Positions 1 to 11,525 of a stretch of 64,000 bases of DNA are shown one piece after another. This DNA is from Staphylococcus sp. IVB6181 (GTDB taxonomy: Bacteria; Bacillota; Bacilli; Staphylococcales; Staphylococcaceae), in assembly GCF_025561445.1 (NCBI RefSeq), contig NZ_CP095096.1, positions 1,777,822 to 1,841,821 on the forward strand, given 5' to 3'. The notes below the pieces were generated by a model. That model ran no database searches. It had not been told where the DNA came from and saw only the letters and a list, made by a program, of their open reading frames with translations. Every line of letters begins with the position of its first letter. Position 1 is the first letter of the stretch. A program made the translations under genes and the position numbers.

Positions 1-918
<918 letters not shown>

Positions 919-2208
919 TTATAAGAAATAACGTTGTATGTCATTCCATGTTACTAATATCATAATAATAATCACAAAAATTGCCCCTGCACCGATAATA
1001 TAAGTTTCGGCCTTTTTGTTTACAGGTCTTCTGAAGATCGCTTCATATAATACAAAGAGTATTCTTCCGCCATCTAACGCAGGTATCGGCAATAAGTTCA
1101 TTAATCCTAAGTTGACACTTAATAAGGCTGTCCATCCTATCAAGTTAATGATACCAGTTTTTACGACAGTATCAACATTATGATAGATACCTACTGGTCC
1201 ATTTAACATGTCAAAGGAGAAGCCGCCTGTAAAGATACTGGCTATCATGCCGACAATCGCTGTAAAGATTAATGTTCCTGCTTTAAAGAATTGTTCAACT
1301 CCGGATACAAGCGGTGCTGTTAGCGAAGAATGTTCTTTATCAGGTTGGAAACCTAAGATATAAAAAGTTTCAGATGTCGTTTTGGAAGTTTTCTGTGTTA
1401 CTTTTTTCGGTTTGAATTCAGCCTTATGCTGCTTACCGTCGCGTTCACGTTCATAAGCAATTGTTATTTTCTTGTCTTTATTTTCCTCTAAAGCATTTTT
1501 AATGTCTTTGAACTTCTCGATTTTATGATCACCGATCTGCTCAATTTTATCCCCCGGTTTTAATCCTATTTCTTGTGCCGGCGTATGATCTTCAACAGAT
1601 TTAATCACATTATTCGGCGTACCTTGATAATAAGCTAAACCGATAAAAATCACGATTGCTAATAGGAAGTTGAATAATGGTCCTGCAAAAAGTGTTAAAA
1701 ACTTCTGTAATGGATTCTTATGCATAAATTGGCGGTTTCTCGGCGCAATTTGAATCAAACTGCCGTGTTCCACGAAATAAGCTTCTTTCGCAATATGGAA
1801 GCGATGACGTTCATCGTCATAAGATGTAATCCCTTCAACATACATTTCATCTTTGAAATCAATTTTCTTCACTTCGATGACTTCTGCTTGTTGGAATTTA
1901 TGCTGATCATCTAACAGAATATGTGTAATTTCGTCTTTGTCGTTTAATTTGATTTTGACAGACATGCCTGGTTCAACAGGCGCTTCTTCCAGTCCGTCTC
2001 CAGCCATGCGGACATAACCGCCGACCGGCAATAGTCGAATAGTATATAATGTTTCGTTTTTTCTAAAACTGAATATTTTAGGTCCCATGCCAATCGCAAA
2101 TTCGGGACACATAATTCCTGCACGTTTCGCAAAGAACATGTGACCATACTCATGGACTGAGACAATAACACCGAATACGATAATAAAAGATAATAATGTT
2201 ATTAGCAA
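919..2208 (-). CDS. rseP: Site-2 membrane protease RseP (M50 family)
   Basis: Intramembrane zinc metalloprotease that clips membrane-anchored substrates and remnant signal peptides. The zinc motif HEYGH is at residues 19-23 in the first membrane segment, a PDZ domain occupies roughly 195-270, and the second active-site motif is in PIPALDGGR near residue 375. At 429 residues it is family length. The start is TTG (2206-2208), set by AGGAG nine bases upstream and by the position of the HEYGH helix; no in-frame ATG fits. A terminator-like hairpin separates it from cdsA, so it may have its own promoter in 2209-2335 (a weak TTGATT/TATAGA pair can be drawn there). Confidence 0.95.
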   Translation of the reverse strand: MLITLLSFIIVFGVIVSVHEYGHMFFAKRAGIMCPEFAIGMGPKIFSFRKNETLYTIRLLPVGGYVRMAGDGLEEAPVEPGMSVKIKLNDKDEITHILLDDQHKFQQAEVIEVKKIDFKDEMYVEGITSYDDERHRFHIAKEAYFVEHGSLIQIAPRNRQFMHKNPLQKFLTLFAGPLFNFLLAIVIFIGLAYYQGTPNNVIKSVEDHTPAQEIGLKPGDKIEQIGDHKIEKFKDIKNALEENKDKKITIAYERERDGKQHKAEFKPKKVTQKTSKTTSETFYILGFQPDKEHSSLTAPLVSGVEQFFKAGTLIFTAIVGMIASIFTGGFSFDMLNGPVGIYHNVDTVVKTGIINLIGWTALLSVNLGLMNLLPIPALDGGRILFVLYEAIFRRPVNKKAETYIIGAGAIFVIIIMILVTWNDIQRYFL

Positions 2209-2335
2209 AGTTGGCCACTCCTACTTAATAAATTGGTACATCGTCTATGTAACCTTTTTAGTCTTGTTTCTATAGTTTCATAAAATCATTTTAATCAAAT
2301 TCATCCGAACATACAATGAATAAACGGCATGAAAC

Positions 2336-2394
2336 AGAAAAGAGGCATGCCTCAAGCAAACGATGTAAGATTGTTTGCACTGTCGCATGCCTCA
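2336..2394 (-). terminator. Hairpin terminator after cdsA
   Basis: A 9-bp perfect stem (gaggcatgc at 2342-2350 with gcatgcctc at 2385-2393) encloses a second inner pairing of gcaaac with gtttgc. On the minus strand it begins just after the cdsA stop and is followed by TTTTC. The U-tract is short, so read-through into rseP is possible. Confidence 0.65.
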
Positions 2395-2398
2395 CTTT

Positions 2399-3181
2399 TT
2401 AATTTTGCAATAATAGAATATTTAATAATGGTAAGACGAACATAAAGCTGTCGAAGCGATCGAGTATACCGCCGTGACCCGGTAAAATTCTTCCTGAGTC
2501 CTTCACACCGAAGTGGCGTTTGAAACCAGATTCTACAAGGTCGCCCAGTTGTCCGAACATACTTAATACGATTGTGATTGCCAGCATCAGCACAATATTA
2601 ACCGGGAAATCGATAAACATCTGCATGATAACAGGGACTAATAAGCTGCAAAGCACACCGCCGATAAAGCCTTCAATCGTTTTATTCGGACTGATGACAG
2701 GCCAAAGTTTATGCTTTCCTAATGTACGGCCGAAAATGTATGCGCCAGTGTCTGTTGTCCATACTACTAAGAATGCAAATAAGATATAAGCTAAACCTTC
2801 TTCACGTGTTTCGTAAAGGTACATAAACCCTATTCCTACGTATGCGACAGCCATTAAACAAAAGGCAGCATCTATAAAGCTGAAACGGTTCTTTGATGTC
2901 ACAGTATAACTTAAAATGACAAAACTCATAATAATGAGCCCTTTTAACTGAACAGCTAATACCCATGAACCTAATCCTTGCGGCAGCATAATTATGACCA
3001 GAGCCAGTGCACTGATAATCCCAGGTATAGAAATAAAACGGATTTTATTCATATTTAGTAATTCTTTTAATGCGATAAATGCTAGTAAAAATGAAAAGTA
3101 CATGAGTACTTGTCCGCCGATGATTAAAATCGGTAAAAAGATGATTAGGGCAATAATTGCCGTGACCGTTCTAACTCTCAT
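2399..3181 (-). CDS. cdsA: Phosphatidate cytidylyltransferase CdsA
   Basis: Makes CDP-diacylglycerol from phosphatidate and CTP, the branch point for phosphatidylglycerol and cardiolipin. It is a polytopic protein of 260 residues with about eight hydrophobic segments. The family signature is at the C-terminal end: [18 protein letters not shown] followed by LDRFD. ATG at 3179-3181 is preceded by AGGAG. It lies 20 nt after uppS in the same direction. Confidence 0.96.
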   Translation of the reverse strand: MRVRTVTAIIALIIFLPILIIGGQVLMYFSFLLAFIALKELLNMNKIRFISIPGIISALALVIIMLPQGLGSWVLAVQLKGLIIMSFVILSYTVTSKNRFSFIDAAFCLMAVAYVGIGFMYLYETREEGLAYILFAFLVVWTTDTGAYIFGRTLGKHKLWPVISPNKTIEGFIGGVLCSLLVPVIMQMFIDFPVNIVLMLAITIVLSMFGQLGDLVESGFKRHFGVKDSGRILPGHGGILDRFDSFMFVLPLLNILLLQN

Positions 3182-3201
3182 ATTTTACTCCTACCTTATA
3201 A

Positions 3202-3969
3202 TTATAATAGCCCGCCGAAACGACGTTGTCTCTTTTGATAAATCTTAATACAATCATACAATTCATTTTCATCAAAATCAGGCCATAATTTCTGATTGAA
3301 AATAAATTCGCTGTACGAAATCTGCCAGATTAAGAAGTTGCTGATACGTTGTTCGCCTGATGTACGAATTAATAATTCAGGATCAGGATAGTTGCTTGTC
3401 ATCAGATAATCGTGAATTGTTGCTTCAGTGATATCCTCGCTATTATATCCTTGTTTGACCATATCATCAAACATTCGACGAACACTATCGACAATTTCTG
3501 CTCTGCCGCCGTAATTGATCGCGAAAATCAATTTCAAACCTTTATTATCAGCTGTCTTTTCTTTAGCGTGGTTGATTGCTTTCAACGTTGATTCTGGTAA
3601 ATCATCCGTAAAACCGATTGTTTCCACTTTCACATCTTTCTCTATCAACTCAGGTAAAAAGGTTTTTAAGAAATTGACAGGCAGATTCATGATATAGTTT
3701 ACTTCTTGTTCAGGACGGGACCAATTTTCTGTAGAAAAGGCATATAAAGTTAAATACTTCACGCCTATATCACTTGCTGCTCTTGTAATTTTCTTGATGG
3801 TTTGCATTCCCTCATAATGCCCTTTAATTCTTGGCATCTTACGTTTTTTTGCCCAACGGCCATTACCATCCATGATAATCGCTATATGTTCGGGTATATT
3901 ATGTAAATCTAATTCTGAATGATAATTCTCGCTTTCAGATTGATTTTTATTTCTTAGCTTTTTAAACAT
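3202..3969 (-). CDS. uppS: Isoprenyl (undecaprenyl) diphosphate synthase UppS
   Basis: Condenses farnesyl diphosphate with eight isopentenyl diphosphates to make the C55 lipid carrier for cell wall synthesis. cis-Prenyltransferase motifs are clear: MDGNGRWAKKR (residues 33-43) with the catalytic Asp, NYGGRAEIVDSV, and LIRTSGEQRISNFLIWQ near the C terminus. At 255 residues it is normal length. ATG at 3967-3969 follows GGAGG. The frr terminator lies upstream, so it probably has its own promoter in 3970-4074, where TAAAAT and TATAAT boxes occur. Confidence 0.96.
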   Translation of the reverse strand: MFKKLRNKNQSESENYHSELDLHNIPEHIAIIMDGNGRWAKKRKMPRIKGHYEGMQTIKKITRAASDIGVKYLTLYAFSTENWSRPEQEVNYIMNLPVNFLKTFLPELIEKDVKVETIGFTDDLPESTLKAINHAKEKTADNKGLKLIFAINYGGRAEIVDSVRRMFDDMVKQGYNSEDITEATIHDYLMTSNYPDPELLIRTSGEQRISNFLIWQISYSEFIFNQKLWPDFDENELYDCIKIYQKRQRRFGGLL

Positions 3970-4074
3970 GGTCTATCCTCCGAGCTCAATCTATCTCTGT
4001 TACATTATAATAGATTATTCATGCAATTATCTATCATTTTATCACACTCGTTAAACGCAATGAATAGAACAATT

Positions 4075-4111
4075 AAAAAACTGTACCAAAGTCTGAGTTG
4101 GTACAGTTTTT
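4075..4111 (-). terminator. Rho-independent terminator after frr
   Basis: A 9-bp perfect stem (ctgtaccaa 4081-4089, ttggtacag 4098-4106) with an 8-nt loop is flanked by six A on one side and five T on the other. It can act on either strand; here it closes the frr transcript. Confidence 0.85.
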
Positions 4112-4155
4112 GTCACATTATTTTTAACTTTTCCAGTTAAGATAATTTCAATGAA

Positions 4156-4710
4156 TTAAACAGACATAATGTCTTTTTCTTTATCTTCTAATACTTGTTC
4201 GATTTCTTTGATAGAATCGTCAGTGATTTTTTGAACTTTATCTGTTAATGTACGTAATTCATCTTCAGAAATGTCGCCGTTCTTTTCATCTTTTTTCAAT
4301 TCGTCGTTGCTGTCGCGGCGAATGTTGCGGATAGAAACTTTAGCGTTTTCACCCATTTTTTTAACGTCTTTAACTAATTCTTTACGGCGTTCTTCTGTTA
4401 AAGCCGGAACAGTAATGCGGATTACTTCTCCATCGCTTGTAGGGTTTACACCTAAGTTAGCTGCGTTGATCGCACGTTCAATATCAGATAATGAAGTTTT
4501 ATCATATGGTGATACTACTAATAAACGCGGTTCAGGTACGTTGATGCTCGCTAATTGTTGTACTGGTGTTGGTGCACCGTAGTAATCAACATTAACGCCT
4601 GCTAATAAGTTAGAGTTAGCACGACCTGCGTTGATTGTAGCTAATTCACGTGATAAACTTTCAACTGATTTCTTCATTCTTGATTTCGTTTCGCTTAAAA
4701 TGTCACTCAT
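4156..4710 (-). CDS. frr: Ribosome recycling factor
   Basis: Splits post-termination ribosomes together with EF-G. The 184-residue protein is all RRF domain: a helical N terminus ([12 protein letters not shown]), the [10 protein letters not shown] segment, and a highly charged C-terminal helix. ATG at 4708-4710 follows GAGGTG. It lies 18 nt after pyrH, so the two are probably co-transcribed, as in most Firmicutes. Confidence 0.97.
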   Translation of the reverse strand: MSDILSETKSRMKKSVESLSRELATINAGRANSNLLAGVNVDYYGAPTPVQQLASINVPEPRLLVVSPYDKTSLSDIERAINAANLGVNPTSDGEVIRITVPALTEERRKELVKDVKKMGENAKVSIRNIRRDSNDELKKDEKNGDISEDELRTLTDKVQKITDDSIKEIEQVLEDKEKDIMSV

Positions 4711-4728
4711 CTTTCTTACACCTCAAAT

Positions 4729-5451
4729 TTATTTAGTTATTGTTGTTCCGATTTCTTCTCCCATTACTGCACGTTTAATATTACCCTCTTCAGTAATTGA
4801 GAACACATTCAACGGAATATTGTTATCCATACAGAATGATGCAGCTGTAGAGTCCATGATTTGAAGACCCTCTTGCAGCATTTGAATATATGTCAAATGC
4901 TCATATTTTACAGCATTTTCATCAACTTTAGGGTCAGCTGAATAAACACCGTCAACATTATTTTTACCCATTAAAATTACATCAGCTTCTACTTCAGCCG
5001 CACGCAATGCAGCTGTTGTATCTGTTGAGAAGTAAGGGTTGCCAATACCTGCAGCAAAAATTACAACACGTTTTTTCTCTAGGTGTCTGATTGCACGACG
5101 TCGAATATAAGGTTCTGCAACTTGTTTCATTTCGATTGATGTTAATACACGTGTATCACAGTCAAGTTGTTCTAAACTGTCTTGAAGTGCTAATGCATTC
5201 ATTACTGTTGCTAACATACCCATGTAGTCAGCAGTTCCGCGATCCATACCTAAGTCGCTGCCAGTTTTACCTCTCCAAATATTGCCGCCGCCGACAATGA
5301 CTGCGATTTCACAGTCTAATTCTACGACTTCTGCAATTTGTTTTGCAACACTTTTAATAATAATCGGATTAATACCGAATCCTTTATCTCCTGCTAGTGC
5401 TTCTCCGCTTAATTTCAAGACAACGCGATTGTATTTAGAAGTTTCAGCCAT
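4729..5451 (-). CDS. pyrH: UMP kinase PyrH
   Basis: Phosphorylates UMP to UDP. It is an amino-acid-kinase fold protein of 240 residues, with the nucleotide-binding [10 protein letters not shown] near the N terminus, GGGNIWRG, and [11 protein letters not shown] near the C terminus. The reading frame stays open upstream to 5577, but ATG at 5449-5451 ([11 protein letters not shown]) has GAGAGG at the right distance and matches the family N terminus, so the extension is rejected. A long inverted repeat sits in the leader between tsf and this gene. Confidence 0.96.
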   Translation of the reverse strand: MAETSKYNRVVLKLSGEALAGDKGFGINPIIIKSVAKQIAEVVELDCEIAVIVGGGNIWRGKTGSDLGMDRGTADYMGMLATVMNALALQDSLEQLDCDTRVLTSIEMKQVAEPYIRRRAIRHLEKKRVVIFAAGIGNPYFSTDTTAALRAAEVEADVILMGKNNVDGVYSADPKVDENAVKYEHLTYIQMLQEGLQIMDSTAASFCMDNNIPLNVFSITEEGNIKRAVMGEEIGTTITK

Positions 5452-5494
5452 TTTCTTATCCTCTCTATAGTAAAAATATGTATGTGATACAAGT

Positions 5495-5565
5495 AAAGAA
5501 GACACATAGCGGTACGTCCAATACAAATGTGTGCATTTATATAGATATACAAGGGTGTCTTCTTT
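5495..5565 (-). other. Long inverted repeat in the tsf-pyrH gap
   Basis: An 11-bp perfect repeat (aaagaagacac at 5495-5505 and gtgtcttcttt at 5555-5565) is separated by 49 nt. It would fold in the mRNA leader of pyrH, but no U-tract follows it, so it is not a simple terminator. Its role is unknown; see findings. Confidence 0.5.
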
Positions 5566-5589
5566 CTTGTTCAACATTTTAATAGATTA

Positions 5590-6471
5590 TTATTTCATTT
5601 GTCCTTTAACTTCATCAGCAAAGTCTTCGCTACGTTTTTCCATACCTTCGCCTACTTCATAGCGTACAAAGTCAGTTAATTTACCGCCTTTTGATTTAAG
5701 GAATTGTTCAACTGTAACGTCTGGATCTTTAACGAAGTCTTGGTCAACTGCACAAATTTCTTGTAAATATTTGCGTAAACGGCCTTCAACCATTTTTTCA
5801 ACGATTTTTTCTGGTTTGCCTTCGTTTAATGCTTGTTGTTTTAATACTTCTTTTTCGTGTGCAAGTTCTTCTTCGTTTACTTGGTCAGAAGAAACATATT
5901 TAGGATTGATAGCAGCGATGTGCATTGCAACGTCTTTAGCAGCTTCAGCATCAGTAGTACCTTCTACTACAGTTAATACGCTGATACGGCCGCCCATGTG
6001 TTCGTATGCACCGAATGCATCGTTGTCGCCTTTAGTTCTGATAGCGAAACGACGTAAGCTTAATTTTTCACCGATAGTTGAGATTGCTTTGTTGATACGT
6101 TCAGAAACAGTGTCGCCTGTAGCTAATTTTGTTTCTAACAATGCTTCAACTGATTCTGGTTTAGTTTCAAGAATGTGTTGTGCGATTTCTTTAACTAGCT
6201 CTTGGAATCCTTCGTTACGTGCTACGAAGTCAGTTTCTGAGTTGATTTCTACGATTACAGCATCGTTGCCTTCAACTCCAACATAAGTGATACCTTCAGC
6301 AGCGATACGGTCTGCTTTTTTAGCAGCTTTAGCAATACCTTTTTCACGTAGGTAGTCGATTGCTTTTTCAATGTCGCCATCAGTTTCTACTAATGCTTTT
6401 TTACAATCCATCATACCTGCGCCAGTTCTTTCGCGCAATTCTTTAACTAATTTAGCTGTAATTTGTGCCAT
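5590..6471 (-). CDS. tsf: Translation elongation factor Ts
   Basis: Nucleotide exchange factor for EF-Tu. The 293-residue protein begins [21 protein letters not shown]-type with the UBA-like domain, then carries the [10 protein letters not shown] signature near residue 80 and two core subdomains. ATG at 6469-6471 is preceded by GGAGG. It lies downstream of rpsB with a terminator-like hairpin between, so it is probably transcribed both by read-through and from its own promoter (an extended -10, TGATATACT, lies at 6517-6525). Confidence 0.97.
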   Translation of the reverse strand: MAQITAKLVKELRERTGAGMMDCKKALVETDGDIEKAIDYLREKGIAKAAKKADRIAAEGITYVGVEGNDAVIVEINSETDFVARNEGFQELVKEIAQHILETKPESVEALLETKLATGDTVSERINKAISTIGEKLSLRRFAIRTKGDNDAFGAYEHMGGRISVLTVVEGTTDAEAAKDVAMHIAAINPKYVSSDQVNEEELAHEKEVLKQQALNEGKPEKIVEKMVEGRLRKYLQEICAVDQDFVKDPDVTVEQFLKSKGGKLTDFVRYEVGEGMEKRSEDFADEVKGQMK

Positions 6472-6658
6472 TCAATTTTCCTCCATTTATATAACATAAT
6501 ATAATCAGTCAAATGTAGTATATCAGTTCTCTGTATAAATATAACTCTATTTGCCCTGCTTTAAACTTGCAATATCTGATTATTCTTTTATTTTCAAAAT
6601 TCATGCTGTGCACGTCAAGTGCATCAACATAATCTTCAAATTTTATTAATATTATTTT

Positions 6659-6693
6659 TAAAAAAAGGTGATAAGCCTCTAGATCTTATCACC
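6659..6693 (-). terminator. Terminator/attenuator between rpsB and tsf
   Basis: The 9-bp perfect stem (ggtgataag 6667-6675, cttatcacc 6685-6693) with a 9-nt loop is followed on the minus strand by seven U. Because rpsB and tsf are normally co-expressed it may be a partial terminator that sets the S2:EF-Ts ratio. Confidence 0.8.
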
Positions 6694-6708
6694 CATTTTG
6701 AATTATTC

Positions 6709-7491
6709 TTAGTTTGATTCAACAGAAGTTTCTTCAGTTTCTTTTGCTTCACCTTTGTCATCTTCGTTTAAGTCGATGTTTTGTTCAGCAGCTACTTCTT
6801 CGTTAGAAACACCTTGTTGACCTTCTAAGACTGCGTCAGCCATTTTGCCTGTTAATAATTTAACGGCACGGATAGCATCGTCGTTTGCTGGAATTACGTA
6901 ATCAATTTCATCTGGGTCGCAGTTAGTATCAACGATACCTACGATCGGGATGTGTAATTTACGTGCTTCAGCAATTGCGTTGCGCTCTTTACGAGGGTCA
7001 ACTACGAATAATGCTTGAGGCATTGATTTCATATCACGAATACCACCTAAGAATTTGATTAAGCGGTCGTATTCTTTTTTGATTTCAACTACTTCTTTTT
7101 TAGGTAATACTTCGAATAAGCCGTCTTCTTCCATTTTTTCAATTTCAGAAATACGTTTAACTCGTTTAGAGATTGTTTTGTAGTTAGTCAAGATTCCGCC
7201 TAACCATCTTTGGTTAACGTAGAATTGACCAGCGCGCTCAGCTTCATTTTTGATAGATTCTTGCGCTTGTTTTTTAGTACCTACGAATAAGACTTTACCG
7301 CCGTCTTCAGATACTTGTTTTAAGAAGTTGTAAGCTTCGTCAACTTTTTTCACTGTTTTTTGCAAGTCGATGATATAAATACCATTTCTTTCAGTGAAAA
7401 TATATTTTTTCATTTTTGGGTTCCAACGGCGTGTTTGGTGACCGAAGTGAACACCTGCTTCTAGCAATTGTTTCATTGAAATTACTGCCAT
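6709..7491 (-). CDS. rpsB: 30S ribosomal protein S2
   Basis: Structural protein of the small subunit. It begins [19 protein letters not shown], the family signature, and the 260-residue length is usual, with an acidic low-complexity C-terminal tail ([14 protein letters not shown]). ATG at 7489-7491 is preceded by GGAGG. It has a good promoter upstream (7616-7644) and is followed by a terminator before tsf. Confidence 0.97.
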   Translation of the reverse strand: MAVISMKQLLEAGVHFGHQTRRWNPKMKKYIFTERNGIYIIDLQKTVKKVDEAYNFLKQVSEDGGKVLFVGTKKQAQESIKNEAERAGQFYVNQRWLGGILTNYKTISKRVKRISEIEKMEEDGLFEVLPKKEVVEIKKEYDRLIKFLGGIRDMKSMPQALFVVDPRKERNAIAEARKLHIPIVGIVDTNCDPDEIDYVIPANDDAIRAVKLLTGKMADAVLEGQQGVSNEEVAAEQNIDLNEDDKGEAKETEETSVESN

Positions 7492-7615
7492 GATTAAAAT
7501 CCTCCAATTTGGTTATTTTCCTCCATAAACCGCTCATACAAAAACGACGAATATCACATCGCACCCTTTGCATTTCAGCAGTTTATGTGCGTTATCGGCT
7601 CTATAGCCGTCATTA

Positions 7616-7644
7616 AATATAACATATTGCTCTGCATAAAGCAA
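7616..7644 (-). promoter_or_regulatory. Promoter of rpsB
   Basis: On the minus strand TTGCTT (7639-7644) and TATATT (7616-7621) are 17 nt apart. Transcription would start about 7609, leaving a leader of roughly 115 nt before rpsB, long enough for the autoregulatory structures known for S2 leaders; none was modelled. Confidence 0.7.
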
Positions 7645-7677
7645 TATTTAAAAGTTAAGTTGTCAGTTAATCAACGA

Positions 7678-8451
7678 TTATTTCGTTTTTTCTAATTCAT
7701 CTAAGAATTGTTCTTTCTTAACTTTGATGAAAGTACCTTTCATACCAAGTGAACGAGACTCGATCACACCAGCACTTTCTAATTTACGCAATGCGTTAAC
7801 GATTACTGATCTTGTAATGCCGACACGGTCTGCAACTTTAGATGCGATTAATAAACCTTCTTTGCCGCCAAGTTCTTCAAAGATATGCTCGATAGCTTCT
7901 CTTTCCGAATAAGACAATGAATTAATTGCCATGTTGATTGCAGCTTTATCGCGTGCTTCTTGCTCGACTTCGCTGTGTTTTTCACGTAAGATTTCCATAC
8001 CTAATACAGTAGCCGCATATTCGCCTAAGACTAAATCATTCTCGTCAAAGCCGTCTGTTACACGTCCAAGTACTAACGTACCTAAACGCTCACCTCCGCC
8101 AAGTACTGGGAAGATTGTTGTTTTGCTGTCGATAAATGCATCTCTGTTTTCCGGAGGGAATACAGATAACTCATCATCGATTCCGATATTTGATTCAGTT
8201 TGTTTAACATCCATTAATTTGTCAGTATATTCAGCTGGGATATGGCGGTCTTCTAACATTTGATTGATTCGACTGTTTTTAAGCAATTCATTTAAGCTTG
8301 CGCCAAGAATTTTACCTCTGCGTGAAACAATAAATACGTTTGTTACAGTAACCTCGCTGATTTTTCGCGCAACGTCTTTAAAGTCAACAGCAATTCCTTT
8401 ATGTTTTTGCAACAGTGTATTCAATTCTCTTGTTTTTGAAAGTAAACTCAT
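7678..8451 (-). CDS. codY: Global regulator CodY
   Basis: Represses nutrient-starvation, amino acid and virulence genes when GTP and branched-chain amino acids are plentiful. It is 257 residues: an N-terminal GAF effector domain (about 1-155) and a C-terminal winged helix-turn-helix whose recognition segment [20 protein letters not shown] is visible. ATG at 8449-8451 follows AAGGAG. It is the last gene of xerC-hslV-hslU-codY, the conserved order in Bacillus and Staphylococcus. Confidence 0.97.
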   Translation of the reverse strand: MSLLSKTRELNTLLQKHKGIAVDFKDVARKISEVTVTNVFIVSRRGKILGASLNELLKNSRINQMLEDRHIPAEYTDKLMDVKQTESNIGIDDELSVFPPENRDAFIDSKTTIFPVLGGGERLGTLVLGRVTDGFDENDLVLGEYAATVLGMEILREKHSEVEQEARDKAAINMAINSLSYSEREAIEHIFEELGGKEGLLIASKVADRVGITRSVIVNALRKLESAGVIESRSLGMKGTFIKVKKEQFLDELEKTK

Positions 8452-8484
8452 TTTTCTTCTCCTTTTGTATTTATAATTATAAGT

Positions 8485-9891
8485 TTATAAGATAAATGCA
8501 CTTAAATCTTTATTCATAGAAATAGATTTCAACTTGTCATCAACATATTGTGCTGTTATCTCTACTACCGCATTAGGCATTCCAGGTGCTTCGTAAGAAA
8601 GATCTTCTAACATTTTTTCTAAAATCGTGTGTAAACGTCTTGCTCCGATATTGTCAGTATCTTGATTGACTTGGAAAGCAGTTTCAGCAAGACGTGTGAT
8701 AGCTTCATCTGTAAAGTTGACCGTAACTTCTTCTGTTTGTAATAACGCTTCATATTGCTTGATTAAAGAAAGTTTAGGCTCTTTAAGAATATTCACAAAG
8801 TCTTCGACTGATAAACTTTCAAGTTCAACACGGATCGGGAAACGTCCTTGCAATTCAGGAATCAAATCACTTGGTTTTGATACGTGGAACGCACCTGCTC
8901 CGATAAAGAGCATGTGTTCTGTGTTCACACTTCCGTATTTGGTTTGTACAACGCTTCCTTCGACAATCGGCAAGATATCTCTTTGTACACCTTGTCTTGA
9001 AACATCTTGTCCGCCAGCTTGATTATTGCTTGCTACTTTGTCTATTTCATCAATAAAGATAATACCCATTTGCTCAGCTAATTCCAACGCTTCTTGGTTT
9101 GCTGTCTCGTGATCGATAAGTTCATCTGCATAGTTATCTGCTAAAATCTTGCGTGCAGTTTTAACCGGAACTTCACGTTCCACTTTCTTCTTAGGCATTA
9201 ATTGATTCATCATATCTTGAACTTGTTGATTTTGGTTGGTACCAAGCATACCCATTGCGCCAGGATCTTGGTCCACTTTAATACGTACTTTTTCTTCTTC
9301 TAATTCGCCGTTTAATAATTGTCTGCGAATTTCAGAACGTTTTGTTTTAATATCTTCTGTCGGCGGTTCTTCCTCTTCGTCATCATTATTGCCAAAGTTC
9401 GGCATCATGCCTCCGAATAATGATTCAAAAGGATTTCCTGCATTTTGATTCGCTTTTTTCTTCATACTTGGTACAAGTAATTTCACTAATTTATCATTTG
9501 CTTTTTTGACCGCTTCATCTTTAACTTGTTCTTTCCTGCCGTCTTTAACAAGTCTTACAGCTACATCAACCAAGTCACGCACCATGCTTTCGACGTCGCG
9601 TCCTACATAGCCTACCTCCGTGAACTTCGTTGCTTCAACTTTGATAAACGGTGCACCAACGATTTTAGCCATTCTTCTTGCGATTTCAGTTTTACCCACA
9701 CCAGTTGGACCAATCATCAAAATGTTCTTAGGAACGATTTCTTGTTTTAATTCTTCGTCCAACTGACTTCGGCGATATCTGTTTCTCAAAGCAATGGCTA
9801 CTTTTTTCTTAGCGTCATCTTGTCCGACAATGTACTCATTGAGTTGAGATACAATATCTTTAGGGGTAAGTTTAATAGCGCTAGCATCCAT
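8485..9891 (-). CDS. hslU: ATPase subunit of the HslUV protease
   Basis: AAA+ unfoldase that feeds proteins to HslV. It has 468 residues, with the Walker A GPTGVGKT, an inserted acidic I-domain containing a glutamate-rich stretch, Walker B IIFIDEID and the C-terminal sensor-2 segment IGARRLHTI. The frame is open to a TTG at 9909, but that codon is part of the GGAGG ribosome binding site, which instead serves the ATG at 9889-9891 ([12 protein letters not shown]). Confidence 0.96.
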   Translation of the reverse strand: MDASAIKLTPKDIVSQLNEYIVGQDDAKKKVAIALRNRYRRSQLDEELKQEIVPKNILMIGPTGVGKTEIARRMAKIVGAPFIKVEATKFTEVGYVGRDVESMVRDLVDVAVRLVKDGRKEQVKDEAVKKANDKLVKLLVPSMKKKANQNAGNPFESLFGGMMPNFGNNDDEEEEPPTEDIKTKRSEIRRQLLNGELEEEKVRIKVDQDPGAMGMLGTNQNQQVQDMMNQLMPKKKVEREVPVKTARKILADNYADELIDHETANQEALELAEQMGIIFIDEIDKVASNNQAGGQDVSRQGVQRDILPIVEGSVVQTKYGSVNTEHMLFIGAGAFHVSKPSDLIPELQGRFPIRVELESLSVEDFVNILKEPKLSLIKQYEALLQTEEVTVNFTDEAITRLAETAFQVNQDTDNIGARRLHTILEKMLEDLSYEAPGMPNAVVEITAQYVDDKLKSISMNKDLSAFIL

Positions 9892-9971
9892 TCGTTGATC
9901 AACCTCCAATATATATTTTACCTTCTTCCCATGAACTGGAAAAAATAGCGTTGTCTTAATGTTTAATGTAT

Positions 9972-10511
9972 TTATAATTCTTCGACAATAATGTTGTCAT
10001 TTGTGAAGACACAAATCTCTGAAGCGACTTTCAAACTTGAATAAGCAATGTCTTTTGCTTCCATTTCCGTATGGCGTTTCAAAGCACGTCCAGCACTTAA
10101 AGCATAGTTGCCGCCAGAACCGATTGCAATTAAATCGTCATCCGGAGCAATCACTTCGCCAGTACCGCTGACAACTAAAATGGCATCTTTATCCATTACA
10201 ATCAGCATTGCTTCTAATTGTCTGAGCTGTTTATCGCCTCTCCACTCTTGTGCAAGTTCAACAGCTGCTCGTTCCAAATTGCCGCTGAATTCTTGCAATT
10301 TCGTTTCGAATTTTTCAAACAATGTAAATGCATCTGCCACACTGCCTGCAAACCCTGCTAAGACTTTTCCGTTATAAAGTCTGCGGACTTTGCGTGCAGT
10401 TTGCTTCATAATGACTTGTTGTCCAAGTGTCACTTGACCATCGCCAGCCATTGCCGCATGGCCGTTTTGCCGTACCGCAAATATTGTAGTCGCATGAATT
10501 GAATTATTCAT
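9972..10511 (-). CDS. hslV: Peptidase subunit of the HslUV protease
   Basis: Proteasome-like threonine peptidase, 179 residues. The N terminus [13 protein letters not shown] contains a short propeptide before the Thr-Thr pair, followed by [12 protein letters not shown] and [16 protein letters not shown] at 10509-10511 lies 2 nt after the xerC stop, with its AAGGAG site inside the end of xerC, so translation is coupled. Confidence 0.96.
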   Translation of the reverse strand: MNNSIHATTIFAVRQNGHAAMAGDGQVTLGQQVIMKQTARKVRRLYNGKVLAGFAGSVADAFTLFEKFETKLQEFSGNLERAAVELAQEWRGDKQLRQLEAMLIVMDKDAILVVSGTGEVIAPDDDLIAIGSGGNYALSAGRALKRHTEMEAKDIAYSSLKVASEICVFTNDNIIVEEL

Positions 10512-10513
10512 TC

Positions 10514-11404
10514 CTATTTCTCCTTTTTAGCTCGAGGATGTGCATTTAAATACACTTTGCGCAATTGTTGATTAGAAACATGTGTATAGCGGCCAGTCGT
10601 CGATAAGTTAACATGGCCGAGCAGTGATTGCACCGTTCTTAAATCTGCACCTTCATTCAGCATATGTGTCGCAAACGTATGGCGCAGCTTATGCGGATGA
10701 ATATCTGTCACGCCTGCAGTCCGCTTCACTATGTCATTCAATACATAGCGTACACCGCGTTCTGTAATCGGACGTCCGTTCATATTAACCAACAGATAAT
10801 CATGCGTTGATTTCTTAATCGGCGCAAACTCAGAAAGATAACGTTCGATACTTTCTCTGCACATATTTCCAAAAGGAATAAAGCGTTCTTTATTACCTTT
10901 ACCTAATACTTTGACACCCGGCGAATTTAAATCTAAATCCTCTAACTTGATGTTCACTAATTCTGAAACTCGAATACCAGTACCATATAATAATTCTAAA
11001 ATGACACGATCTCGCATACCTTTTGTTCCATCTTCTTCTACGGTTTCAAAGAGTGCACTCATTTCTTCTTCATAAAAGAAGTGTGGTAAGTATTGTTCTT
11101 TTTTCGGATGCACGAGTTGAACAAATGGGTTAATAATTGTGTCATCTTGTGTCATCCAATATTCATAGAAAGACCGTAACGTTGAAATTTTACGAGAAAC
11201 TGTTGTTCTTTTCAAGCCTTTTGAATATAAATATGATAAATAATTTCTTGCATCTTTATATTCGAAAGATTTTAATTGTAAATGCTCTTGTTCTAAAAAG
11301 CTGTTAAATTGAATTAAATCATCATGATATGATTTCAAAGTATGTTTAGAAAAAAAGCGTTCAACTTTCAGCATATATAAAAAATTGTCTTGGATTTTAT
11401 TCAA
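10514..11404 (-). CDS. xerC: Tyrosine recombinase XerC
   Basis: With XerD it resolves chromosome dimers at dif. The 296-residue protein has the SAM-like N-terminal domain and a C-terminal catalytic domain with Arg in [24 protein letters not shown], the [14 protein letters not shown] segment and the nucleophile Tyr in it. The frame is open to 11494, but the extension has no family counterpart. The TTG at 11402-11404 (decoded [12 protein letters not shown]) follows GGAGGGG and aligns with the usual N terminus. It is a housekeeping gene here, not evidence of a mobile element. Confidence 0.95.
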   Translation of the reverse strand: MNKIQDNFLYMLKVERFFSKHTLKSYHDDLIQFNSFLEQEHLQLKSFEYKDARNYLSYLYSKGLKRTTVSRKISTLRSFYEYWMTQDDTIINPFVQLVHPKKEQYLPHFFYEEEMSALFETVEEDGTKGMRDRVILELLYGTGIRVSELVNIKLEDLDLNSPGVKVLGKGNKERFIPFGNMCRESIERYLSEFAPIKKSTHDYLLVNMNGRPITERGVRYVLNDIVKRTAGVTDIHPHKLRHTFATHMLNEGADLRTVQSLLGHVNLSTTGRYTHVSNQQLRKVYLNAHPRAKKEK

Positions 11405-11525
11405 TAAAAACCCCTCCATCATTTGCATTGTAGCATATCGACAGAGGGAGCTGCAGTGATTTAAGTCTCGAAACCGCAAACGTTTTCTAAACACAAATCC
11501 ATTTTATCAAAATATTCATAATTTA

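Noticed and set aside
5464-5492. TTGTAT-17-TATAGA as a pyrH promoter
   Set aside because: The start point would fall within the ribosome binding site and leave an almost leaderless mRNA, so I did not list it.
5452-5577. Longer PyrH reading frame with 42 extra N-terminal residues
   Set aside because: The extension has no ribosome binding site and no counterpart in the family; the ATG at 5451 has both.
10514-11404. XerC as a sign of a mobile element
   Set aside because: It is the housekeeping recombinase in its conserved place beside hslVU and codY.
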